Below are positions 1-5,068 of a stretch of 6,439 nt of DNA, piece after piece. Source of the DNA: a bacterium (GTDB lineage Bacteria; Actinomycetota; Acidimicrobiia; UBA5794; ZC4RG35); assembly GCA_028819835.1 (NCBI GenBank), contig JAPPKR010000195.1, positions 1 through 6,439 on the forward strand, in the 5' to 3' direction. Positions within the stretch are counted from its first letter, which is position 1. Each line of letters starts with the position of its first letter. Made by a program: the position numbers and the translations under genes. The notes beneath the pieces are model-generated. The model saw only the letters and a list, made by a program, of their open reading frames with translations. It searched no databases and had not been told where the DNA came from.

Positions 1-806
1 TGGATCTCCCCACCACCGAATCCGGTTCCCGGCATCGCACCGCCCAGCGGACCGCTTACGTGACCGGCCTGCCGGTTGTCACCGTGAGCAAGGACCGGGC
101 GGTTGTAACCCTCTATTTCAAGTCCGAGCAGGCGGATCTCACCCCCCGGTGGACAATCCGCAAGCGGATCCTTCACCATCTTCAGATTCTCGTGGTGATG
201 CGGAAACGGTTCGATGAAGCGGAGGAACACCTGCTACGAATGGAGTTGCTGGGGCTGGTGACCCGAAGGGACGTGGCGCACATGCTGAGGTTGGGTGAGT
301 TGGTGGTCAGGGCTGCATCCGGCATCGAGGCCATGGTGGTCGACTCCGCCCAGGACCCGGACACCACGGCCGCTGTCGTGGCGGATCGAGTCTTCGAAGT
401 GGAGAGACTGGTGCAGTTGACTTTGAGGGACTACCTGGATGACGAAGGGGATGAGGCTCGAGGGGCGCTGGCCGGCGTGCTGGGACACCAACTCGCCCAC
501 ACCTGGCTCGTGGAGACAGAGATCGGACTGTCCGACCTGGAAGGAGAGCTTGTCCCGAGGGGGCACCGACTTCTGTACCGGACCGGCGTTGTCACCAAGC
601 GGATCAGGGGGATCCTCTTAGAGGAGTTTCCCGACGCCCAGGCCCTGCTGCATGCGCCGCTGGAACGCTTGATGGAGGTGAGGGGAGTGGGCCACAAGAC
701 AGCCACCCGGTTGAGGCACTACTTCGATCGGCTGCTGGCCGCGGTTCACCCGATTGGACAACGCGTGCTCACAGACCGGCGGAAATCGTATAATCGTCTT
801 CCATGA
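1..806 (+). CDS. disA: DNA integrity scanning diadenylate cyclase DisA, 5'-truncated
   Basis: DisA condenses two ATP into the second messenger c-di-AMP and scans DNA for branched structures. The window opens inside the gene: reading from base 3 gives an open frame through the window edge, beginning DLPTTESGSRHRTAQRTA. This contains the RHR ATP-binding motif of the DAC domain (visible residues 10-12, bases 30-38). The DGA motif and roughly the first 90 residues lie outside. After the DAC end comes an all-helical linker (about visible residues 45-200). Next is a C-terminal helix-hairpin-helix DNA-binding domain with LMEVRGVGHKTATRLRHYF (bases about 669-725). About 20 residues follow the HhH domain. 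The GTG at 60 is internal and is not the start, because DisA-like sequence continues upstream of it. The stop TGA (804-806) overlaps the carD ATG. The family assignment rests on RHRTA plus the HhH and is strong. Confidence 0.95.
   Translation, partial: DLPTTESGSRHRTAQRTAYVTGLPVVTVSKDRAVVTLYFKSEQADLTPRWTIRKRILHHLQILVVMRKRFDEAEEHLLRMELLGLVTRRDVAHMLRLGELVVRAASGIEAMVVDSAQDPDTTAAVVADRVFEVERLVQLTLRDYLDDEGDEARGALAGVLGHQLAHTWLVETEIGLSDLEGELVPRGHRLLYRTGVVTKRIRGILLEEFPDAQALLHAPLERLMEVRGVGHKTATRLRHYFDRLLAAVHPIGQRVLTDRRKSYNRLP
789..803 (+). promoter_or_regulatory. probable leaderless carD promoter (-10 TATAAT)
   Basis: A perfect TATAAT lies at 789-794, and the carD ATG begins at 803, eight bases after the box. 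The expected transcription start (about 801-803) therefore falls on or next to the start codon, as in a leaderless mRNA. No Shine-Dalgarno-like purine run lies just upstream of the ATG. The -35 region is weak: TGCTCA at 766-771 with a 17-base spacer matches the consensus at only three positions. The box lies within the last codons of disA, so carD may also be read through from disA. The leaderless reading is inference. Confidence 0.6.
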
Positions 807-1498
807 CCCCGGGAGTTCCGACATCTGCGAAAAAGCCCGCCGCGAGCAGTAAGCGGGGAGCCAAGACGAAGAGCGAAACTGCGGGAATCGCAGCCGCTCC
901 TCCCGTTGCCGCACCGGCTCGCAGGAGGAAGGTCAAGTCTCCGCCGAGACATGCCCGGAGTGCGGCGGCCGCTTCGTCAACACCCGAGCAGGCTCCGAAG
1001 TACAAAAAGGGCGACTACGTGGTTCACATCCAGCACGGCGTGGCGCACATCTCCGACATCCAGACCAAGAGCGACTTCGGCGAGACACAGGAATACTTCA
1101 TTTTGAACTTCCCCACCGAGGAGATGGTGATCAGTGTCCCGACCAACAAGACTCTCTACACGATCCGGCCCCTGATCAACAAAACGGAGGCCGCCCGGGT
1201 CGTGCAGAAGCTCAAGGAGGATCCACAGGAGTCGGGGGCCAACTGGAGCCGGTGGTACAAAGTGCTTCAGGAGAAGATGTACTCGGGGGACATCTTTCAA
1301 GTGGCGGAGGTTGTCAGGGACCTCAACTACTCCAACCAGACCAAGGGCATCTCTCCTGCTCTCAAGAAGATGCTCAATCGCGCGCGAGACGCATTGATCA
1401 CCGAGGTCCGCTTCTCTCTGGGCCTGGACGCTACGGCGGCCGAGAACAAAATCAACCGTGCGTTGCCTACTTTCGAGCCCATCGCTCGTAAGAAGTGA
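803..1498 (+). CDS. carD: CarD/CdnL family RNA polymerase-binding transcription regulator with N-terminal tail
   Basis: CarD binds the RNA polymerase beta subunit and stabilises open promoter complexes, notably at rRNA promoters. The 231-residue product has a CarD_CdnL_TRCF Tudor-like domain at about 66-125 (KYKKGDYVVHIQHGVAHI). A helical DNA-interacting domain follows at about 130-210 with NWSRWYK, SGDIFQVAEVVRDL and KKMLNRARDALITE. These segments parallel mycobacterial CarD. Trp148 in NWSR corresponds to the tryptophan that contacts the upstream edge of the bubble. Residues 1-65 are an Ala/Lys/Arg/Pro-rich, probably disordered extension that ordinary CarD proteins (about 160 residues) lack. 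The start is well fixed: a TAA lies in frame at 791-793, and no ATG, GTG or TTG occurs in frame between 803 and the domain. The gene overlaps disA by ATGA and ispF by GTGA. Confidence 0.93.
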   Translation: MTPGVPTSAKKPAASSKRGAKTKSETAGIAAAPPVAAPARRRKVKSPPRHARSAAAASSTPEQAPKYKKGDYVVHIQHGVAHISDIQTKSDFGETQEYFILNFPTEEMVISVPTNKTLYTIRPLINKTEAARVVQKLKEDPQESGANWSRWYKVLQEKMYSGDIFQVAEVVRDLNYSNQTKGISPALKKMLNRARDALITEVRFSLGLDATAAENKINRALPTFEPIARKK

Positions 1499-1986
1499 CC
1501 GGATCGCGCCAGGATTGGCGAGTGGGATGGGGATTGGATGTCCATCGGTTGGGAGGAGAGCCACCCATTTTGCTGGCCGGTGTTGAGGTTGACCGTGAGA
1601 GGGGGGTGATAGCCACCTCGGATGGAGATGTAGTGGCCCATGCCGTGGCCGACGCACTGTTGGGCGCCGTGGCTCTCGGAGACTTGGGCACGTTCTTCCC
1701 GTCCTCGGATCCACGGTGGGAAAACGCTGACAGCATGGGCTTGCTTCGCCGGGTGGTGGAGTTGGCGGATAGCATGAAGTGGCAGGTGTCATTCTGCGAC
1801 GTGACCGCTGTCTCCGAATCGGTACGGGTCGCTCCTTGTCGCGAGGAGATCCGAGCAGCCCTGGCGGGCGCCCTGGGTTTGAGTGTCGGGCAGGTCTCGG
1901 TGAAGGCCACCACCACCGATGGTTTGGGATGGGTTGGTCGCGACCGGGGAATTGCGGCGGTCGCCGCGGTGACAGTGGTCAGCTAG
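1495..1986 (+). CDS. ispF: 2-C-methyl-D-erythritol 2,4-cyclodiphosphate synthase IspF
   Basis: IspF releases CMP to form the cyclic diphosphate in the MEP isoprenoid pathway, in the cytoplasm as a homotrimer. The product has 163 residues, near family length. Zn ligands are visible as Asp15 and His17 (GLDVHRL) and His49 (SDGDVVAHAVADALLG). GDLGTFFPSSDP (62-73) and VKATTTDGLGWVGRDRGIA (136-154) are family blocks. Relative to E. coli IspF, offset by 7, three positions differ: His34 becomes Thr41, Glu135 becomes Asp142, and the usual PK segment reads VRVAPC. The protein is thus recognisable but divergent in its substrate loop. The start GTG 1495 overlaps the carD stop. GTG 1522, preceded by AGGA at 1511-1514, would give a more standard N-terminus and is a real alternative. 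No ispD lies upstream, where it often does. Confidence 0.9.
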   Translation: MTGSRQDWRVGWGLDVHRLGGEPPILLAGVEVDRERGVIATSDGDVVAHAVADALLGAVALGDLGTFFPSSDPRWENADSMGLLRRVVELADSMKWQVSFCDVTAVSESVRVAPCREEIRAALAGALGLSVGQVSVKATTTDGLGWVGRDRGIAAVAAVTVVS

Positions 1987-1993
1987 GGCCGCG

Positions 1994-2034
1994 CCGACCT
2001 CCACGTCCACGTCGGAGGAGCTTTCCTCTAAAAT
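1994..2034 (+). promoter_or_regulatory. ispF-cysS spacer: -10-like box and short hairpins
   Basis: The 61-base gap holds TAAAAT at 2029-2034, a good -10 hexamer, which predicts a transcript start near 2041, only about seven bases before the cysS ATG. Just upstream, GAGGA (2015-2019) can pair with TCCTC (2024-2028) around a four-base loop. Alternatively CCGAC (1994-1998) can pair with GTCGG (2011-2015), excluding the first hairpin. No T-run follows, so an intrinsic terminator is unlikely. A GGGGG run at 2036-2040 could serve as a weak ribosome-binding site if transcripts come from upstream. No convincing -35 is seen. Confidence 0.35.
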
Positions 2035-2047
2035 CGGGGGTGCTTTG

Positions 2048-3472
2048 ATGATCTTCAACACCCTGGACAGGGTGACTACGCCACTGGAGCCGGTTGACCC
2101 CCCGAGAATCGGGATGTACGTATGCGGCCCTACGGTCCAATCTCCCCCCCATGTGGGGCACGGGCGTTCCGCCGTGGTCTTCGACGTGGTGCGTCGCTAT
2201 CTGTCATGGAAGGGCTGGGATGTCCGGTTCGTGCGGAACATCACCGACGTGGACGACAAGATAATCGCCATCGCCCGGCAGGAGGGGGTCCCACCGGGAG
2301 AACATGCGGTCCGGATCACGGGGGAGTTCGACCGCGGATACCGGGACCTGGGAGTGGAGGCTCCCGACATAGAGCCAAAGGCGACCGAACACATCCCCGA
2401 CATGATCGCTTTGATCAACCGGCTCATCCGGAAGGGTCTCGCCTACGCCCGCGGGGGAGACGTCTACTTCGTGGTGCGGTCCCTCTCCGGATACGGGAAA
2501 CTCTCCGGTCAGGGCCTCGATGACCTCATGGCAGGAGCCCGGGTGGAGGTTTCCGAGCAGAAGGACGATCCCCTGGACTTCGCTCTCTGGAAGGAGGCCA
2601 AACACGGTGAGCCTTGGTGGGATTCGCCCTGGGGCCCGGGCCGCCCCGGATGGCACATCGAGTGCTCCGCCATGGCTGCGCGGTACCTGGGGGAGACCTT
2701 TGACATCCACGGCGGGGGAAACGACTTGATCTTTCCGCACCACGAAAACGAGATAGCCCAGTCCGAAGGGGCAAACGGAGCGCCGTTCGCCCGGATCTGG
2801 ATGCACAACGGCATGCTCAACCTGAGCGGGGAGAAGATGTCAAAGTCCACCGGTCATCTGGTCGACCTGAACGAGGCGAACCAGCGATTCGGTGGCTTGG
2901 CGGTCCGACTGTTCTACCTACAGGCGCATTACCGCTCGCCGCAGGAGTTTTCCAACGAACTCCTGGAGGACGCTCAGACCGCCCTGGCTCGTCTTCACCG
3001 TCTCCTGGAGAAGACCGCCGATGTGAAGAAGCCGCCCCACCCGGAGACCATCGCCGGCTTCGAGGAAGCCATGGACGACGACTTCGCCACTCCCCGGGCG
3101 CTCGGCTGGCTGTTCGGCGCGGTACGGGAGGCCAACCGCGAGTTGGAGCTCACCGGTTCCGCCGGAGCCCATGCCGCCGCTGCCTGGGAGATGGCCCGGG
3201 TCCTGGGATTGGACGACCTCTCAGGCGCCTCCTTCCACCCCCAGACTCGAGACCTCGACGAACTCCGAGCTCCGGTGGAACAGATCGCCTCCCGGGAAGG
3301 TACCGACACCGCGGGAGACACCGCCGCCATTGTGGAAAGCCTGCTTGCAAAACGCTCCGCGGCCCGCTCGGAGGGCGACTACGCCACCGCCGATCGAATC
3401 AGGGACGACCTGGCCGCCCTGGGGATCGTGGTGGAGGATTCCCGAGATGGCACTCGCTGGCTACGGCGCTAG
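2048..3472 (+). CDS. cysS: cysteinyl-tRNA synthetase
   Basis: This class I synthetase charges tRNA-Cys with cysteine in the cytoplasm. The product has 474 residues, the usual length. The catalytic domain begins MIFNTLDRV and carries CGPTVQ (Cys26) and the HIGH signature as HVGH (35-38). It continues with NITDVDDKII, WHIECSAMA (Cys206), FPHHENEIAQSE and the KMSKS loop (263-267). Cys26, Cys206, His231 and Glu235 match the four zinc ligands of E. coli CysRS. A DALR-type helical domain and the typical tail GDYATADRIRDDLAALGIVVED follow. The full tail and length argue against the paralogue MshC (mycothiol ligase). ATG 2048 is preferred over the adjacent TTG 2045 because CysRS proteins begin with this segment. 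The 3' end overlaps rlmB by 26 bases. Confidence 0.97.
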   Translation: MIFNTLDRVTTPLEPVDPPRIGMYVCGPTVQSPPHVGHGRSAVVFDVVRRYLSWKGWDVRFVRNITDVDDKIIAIARQEGVPPGEHAVRITGEFDRGYRDLGVEAPDIEPKATEHIPDMIALINRLIRKGLAYARGGDVYFVVRSLSGYGKLSGQGLDDLMAGARVEVSEQKDDPLDFALWKEAKHGEPWWDSPWGPGRPGWHIECSAMAARYLGETFDIHGGGNDLIFPHHENEIAQSEGANGAPFARIWMHNGMLNLSGEKMSKSTGHLVDLNEANQRFGGLAVRLFYLQAHYRSPQEFSNELLEDAQTALARLHRLLEKTADVKKPPHPETIAGFEEAMDDDFATPRALGWLFGAVREANRELELTGSAGAHAAAAWEMARVLGLDDLSGASFHPQTRDLDELRAPVEQIASREGTDTAGDTAAIVESLLAKRSAARSEGDYATADRIRDDLAALGIVVEDSRDGTRWLRR

Positions 3473-4193
3473 GGTCGAGGGAGTCCCGGCGGTCGAGGCT
3501 GCCCTCGAAGCGGGCCGGGTGCGGAAGCTTCGAGTCGAAAGCCGCTCCGCCTCCGGCCCCCGCGTGGCCGAACTGGTGGACTCGGCCCGGGGCGGGGGAG
3601 TGGAGATAGAGATGGTGAGCAGCCTGGCGGGCATGGCTGTTACCTCTTCCCCGCAGGGGGTGCTGGCCGAATGCCGTCCGCTTCGGGCAGTGACGCTCAC
3701 CCAACTGGCCGACGAGGCGGCGCCCGCCGCCCTGGTGGTGGTCGATCGCATCTCCGATCCTCGCAACCTGGGAGCGATCGCCCGTAGCGCGGTGGCGGCG
3801 GGAACCCCCCGGTTGGTTATTCCCCGGCGGAGGGGATCGCCCCTCACTCCAACAGCTTTCAAGGCGGCCGCGGGAGCCTTGGAACGGACACGTGTATGCG
3901 TGGTCTCCTCCATAGCGGAGACGCTCAGCCAACTCTCCCGCATGGGCATCTGGACAATCGGCCTGGCGGCCGAAGCACCGATGTCTCTTCTCGGGTTGGA
4001 GTTGCTGGGAGAGCCTGCCGCCCTGGTGGTTGGCTCCGAGCACCAGGGCCTGTCGAGGCTGGTGGCCCAACGGGTGGACCAACTGGCTTCCATCCCCATG
4101 GTCGGAGACACCGAGAGCCTGAACGCCTCGGTCGCCGCCGGGTTGGCGCTCTTCGAACTGGCCCGCGTTCGCGGCTATCTTCCGAAACCATGA
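3447..4193 (+). CDS. rlmB: 23S rRNA (guanosine-2'-O-)-methyltransferase RlmB, SpoU/TrmH family
   Basis: RlmB-type enzymes 2'-O-methylate a conserved guanosine (Gm2251 in E. coli 23S rRNA) using S-adenosylmethionine, with a knotted SPOUT fold. The 248-residue product has the short N-terminal substrate-binding domain (GYGARVEGVPAVEAALEAGR, 5-24). The three SPOUT motifs follow: motif 1 DRISDPRNLGAIARSA (100-115, Asn107), motif 2 LVVGSEHQGLSR (193-204, Glu198) and motif 3 IPMVGDTESLNASVAAG (216-232, Asn226). ATG 3447 is chosen because GGAGGA at 3433-3438 sits eight bases upstream and the N-terminus then matches the family. The frame stays open further upstream, but only as a shadow of cysS. The overlap with cysS suggests co-translation. 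Substrate specificity within the SpoU family is inferred from length and the cysS linkage. Confidence 0.92.
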   Translation: MALAGYGARVEGVPAVEAALEAGRVRKLRVESRSASGPRVAELVDSARGGGVEIEMVSSLAGMAVTSSPQGVLAECRPLRAVTLTQLADEAAPAALVVVDRISDPRNLGAIARSAVAAGTPRLVIPRRRGSPLTPTAFKAAAGALERTRVCVVSSIAETLSQLSRMGIWTIGLAAEAPMSLLGLELLGEPAALVVGSEHQGLSRLVAQRVDQLASIPMVGDTESLNASVAAGLALFELARVRGYLPKP

Positions 4194-4212
4194 GCCGGGT
4201 GTGCCCCCCAAA

Positions 4213-4221
4213 TGGTACGAT
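4213..4221 (+). promoter_or_regulatory. possible extended -10 promoter for tRNA-Thr
   Basis: TGG followed by TACGAT (4216-4221) forms an extended -10 (TGN plus TAnnAT). The expected start is near 4228, about eight bases before the mature tRNA 5' end at 4236. No clear -35 hexamer is visible in the 3' end of rlmB. The tRNA could also be processed from the rlmB transcript. Confidence 0.4.
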
Positions 4222-4235
4222 CCCGATCTCAACCA

Positions 4236-4309
4236 GCTGGCGTAGCTCAGACGGCCAGAGCAGCTGATTTGTAATCAGCAGGTCGTGGGTTCGAGTCCCA
4301 CCGCCAGCT
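4236..4309 (+). tRNA. tRNA-Thr (anticodon UGU)
   Basis: The sequence folds into a complete cloverleaf. The acceptor stem GCTGGCG (4236-4242) pairs with CGCCAGC (4302-4308), seven perfect pairs. The D stem is GCTC (4245-4248) with GAGC (4258-4261). The anticodon stem is GCTGA (4263-4267) with TCAGC (4275-4279), around loop TTTGTAA. The T stem is GTGGG (4285-4289) with CCCAC (4297-4301), around TTCGAGT. The anticodon TGT at 4270-4272 reads ACA and probably ACG threonine codons. The discriminator is T4309. The 3' CCA is not encoded in register, since the following bases are CCCA, so CCA must be added after transcription. Confidence 0.97.
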
Positions 4310-4453
4310 CCCACAGGTCCCTTCCTAAATGTGCCAACTTAGCCACAAACTGCGATAACCTACTGTTGGGATGTCGAATCTTGTGGCCCCGTACACCAAA
4401 CTCGGAGAGGTGCCGGCACTGTTGATCGGCGGACCTGTGTTGGCAGGTCGCCG
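4310..4453 (+). other. spacer between tRNA-Thr and the LytR_C gene
   Basis: No intrinsic terminator with a T-run is visible after the tRNA. The stretch 4339-4366 is locally more AT-rich and holds weak -10 candidates, such as TGC followed by GATAAC (4351-4359) and TAACCT (4356-4361), without a matching -35. The rest is taken up by the small ORF at 4371-4457 and the hairpin at 4425-4455. Confidence 0.5.
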
Positions 4454-4457
4454 ATGA
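4371..4457 (+). CDS. possible 28-residue leader peptide ORF
   Basis: An ATG at 4371 opens a 28-codon frame (begins MSNLVAPYTKLGEV, ends VLAGRR) whose TGA (4455-4457) overlaps the ATG of the next gene as ATGA. This is the same junction type used elsewhere in the window, which supports real translation and coupling. About 17 of the 27 codons after the start end in G or C, moderately like the neighbours. No Shine-Dalgarno is seen before 4371, although leaderless initiation is possible. The last third of the ORF lies within the strong hairpin at 4425-4455, so ribosomes translating it would open that hairpin. The product matches nothing I recognise. Chance is a serious alternative for so short a frame. 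Confidence 0.35.
   Translation: MSNLVAPYTKLGEVPALLIGGPVLAGRR
4425..4455 (+). promoter_or_regulatory. strong bulged hairpin covering the LytR_C gene start
   Basis: ATCGGC plus GACCTG (4425-4437, with one unpaired G) is complementary to CAGGTC plus GCCGAT (4444-4455). This gives twelve pairs, mostly G-C, around a six-base loop TGTTGG. The 3' arm ends on the first two bases of the ATG at 4454. In mRNA the structure would hide the start codon and the ribosome-binding region. No T-run follows, so it is not a standard terminator. It could alternatively be a DNA operator, but the bulge favours RNA. Confidence 0.6.
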
Positions 4458-5068
4458 GGGGCCGCCACGCTGCGGGAGGCTGGTCACCCTTCTGGCGCGA
4501 CATCATTCTGAGGACCGTCCTTGCCCTGTTGCTGGTTGCGATGGTCATTTTCATATGGTGGCTCTTCTCCGAGGACGACCTGTTCACGGAAGCTGTTCCG
4601 ACAACCTCGGTCCCCGAGACCACCTCCACAACGGAGGCTGTGACCCAAGGGACCGAGCCCGAGGTGGGCGCCACTACCACCAGCCGTCCCGCTACGACCG
4701 AGGCCACGGAAGCCGACACCACCACCTCCACCACTGCGGCGGTCACCACCACCTCCACCACCACAACCACCGTCCCTCCGCCTCTCGACCCGGCTCAGTT
4801 GGTGGTGCGGGTTCTCAACGCCAACGGCGTCCAGGGCGTGGCCGGGAGGTTGTCCGGCCGCTTGGAGGAGGCCGGGTATGGGGTAACCTCACCGGACAAT
4901 CATGCTCAACGCTTGGACGTGTCACGGGTGTGGTACCGGGACGACCTCTCCAGGGAGGCTGCGCTCCTCAGGGAGGAACTGGTTCCCGACGCGCTGGTAG
5001 AGGCGATCCCGCTGGAGCAGGAAGGGATCGACATCGTGGTGGTCTTGGGACGCTCTTTCGAGGAGTGA
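4454..5068 (+). CDS. membrane-anchored Thr-rich protein with LytR_C domain
   Basis: The 204-residue product has a short cytoplasmic N-terminus and one hydrophobic helix at about 17-38 (RDIILRTVLALLLVAMVIF). An extracytoplasmic Thr/Ser/Pro/Glu-rich linker follows (about 49-110, some 27 of 62 residues Thr). A C-terminal domain spans about 115-200, starting LVVRVLNANGVQGVAGRL. That start and its mixed alpha/beta pattern match the LytR_C (LytR cell envelope-related transcriptional attenuator C-terminal) domain, common in actinobacterial envelope proteins. No LCP phosphotransferase domain is present, so it is not itself a wall teichoic acid/arabinogalactan ligase. The function is unknown; a wall-associated role is inference. 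The start ATG lies in the hairpin at 4425-4455 and overlaps the small ORF stop; no upstream ATG, GTG or TTG in this frame was found back to the tRNA region. The stop overlaps the next gene as GTGA. Confidence 0.8.
   Translation: MRGRHAAGGWSPFWRDIILRTVLALLLVAMVIFIWWLFSEDDLFTEAVPTTSVPETTSTTEAVTQGTEPEVGATTTSRPATTEATEADTTTSTTAAVTTTSTTTTTVPPPLDPAQLVVRVLNANGVQGVAGRLSGRLEEAGYGVTSPDNHAQRLDVSRVWYRDDLSREAALLREELVPDALVEAIPLEQEGIDIVVVLGRSFEE
4710..4775 (+). repeat. ACC-rich trinucleotide low-complexity tract
   Basis: Runs of ACC/TCC/ACA triplets encode the Thr-rich linker of the LytR_C protein. The block CACCACCTCCACCAC occurs twice with small changes, near 4720 and 4748. Such tracts can change length by slippage, which would adjust linker length in three-base steps without a frameshift. 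Confidence 0.7.

Noticed and set aside
977..1792. 271-codon open frame on the - strand across carD and ispF
   Set aside because: It is antisense to two clearly recognisable genes, has low-complexity Pro/Arg-rich composition and no domain, and is explained by the GC-rich codon use of the + strand.
3171..3446. Upstream extension of the rlmB frame inside cysS
   Set aside because: The sequence before 3447 resembles no SpoU N-terminus and lies out of frame in conserved cysS. A good ribosome-binding site and family-like N-terminus support ATG 3447.
2048..3472. MshC (mycothiol ligase) instead of CysRS
   Set aside because: The 474-residue length, CGPTVQ block, full zinc ligand set and C-terminal GDYATADRIRDDLAALGI-type tail fit CysRS. 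MshC is shorter and lacks this tail.
4425..4460. Hairpin as intrinsic terminator of the tRNA-Thr transcript
   Set aside because: The stem is followed by GAGGGGCCGC rather than a T-run, and its 3' arm overlaps a start codon.
4710..4775. CRISPR or regulatory repeat array in the ACC-rich tract
   Set aside because: The repeats are codon-phased triplets inside a coding Thr-rich linker, with no spacers.
4555..5064. Upstream extension of the toast-rack-like gene's frame through the LytR_C gene
   Set aside because: The translation is His/Arg/Gly-rich low complexity, an out-of-frame reading of the ACC repeats. Real sequence begins at the GTGA overlap.
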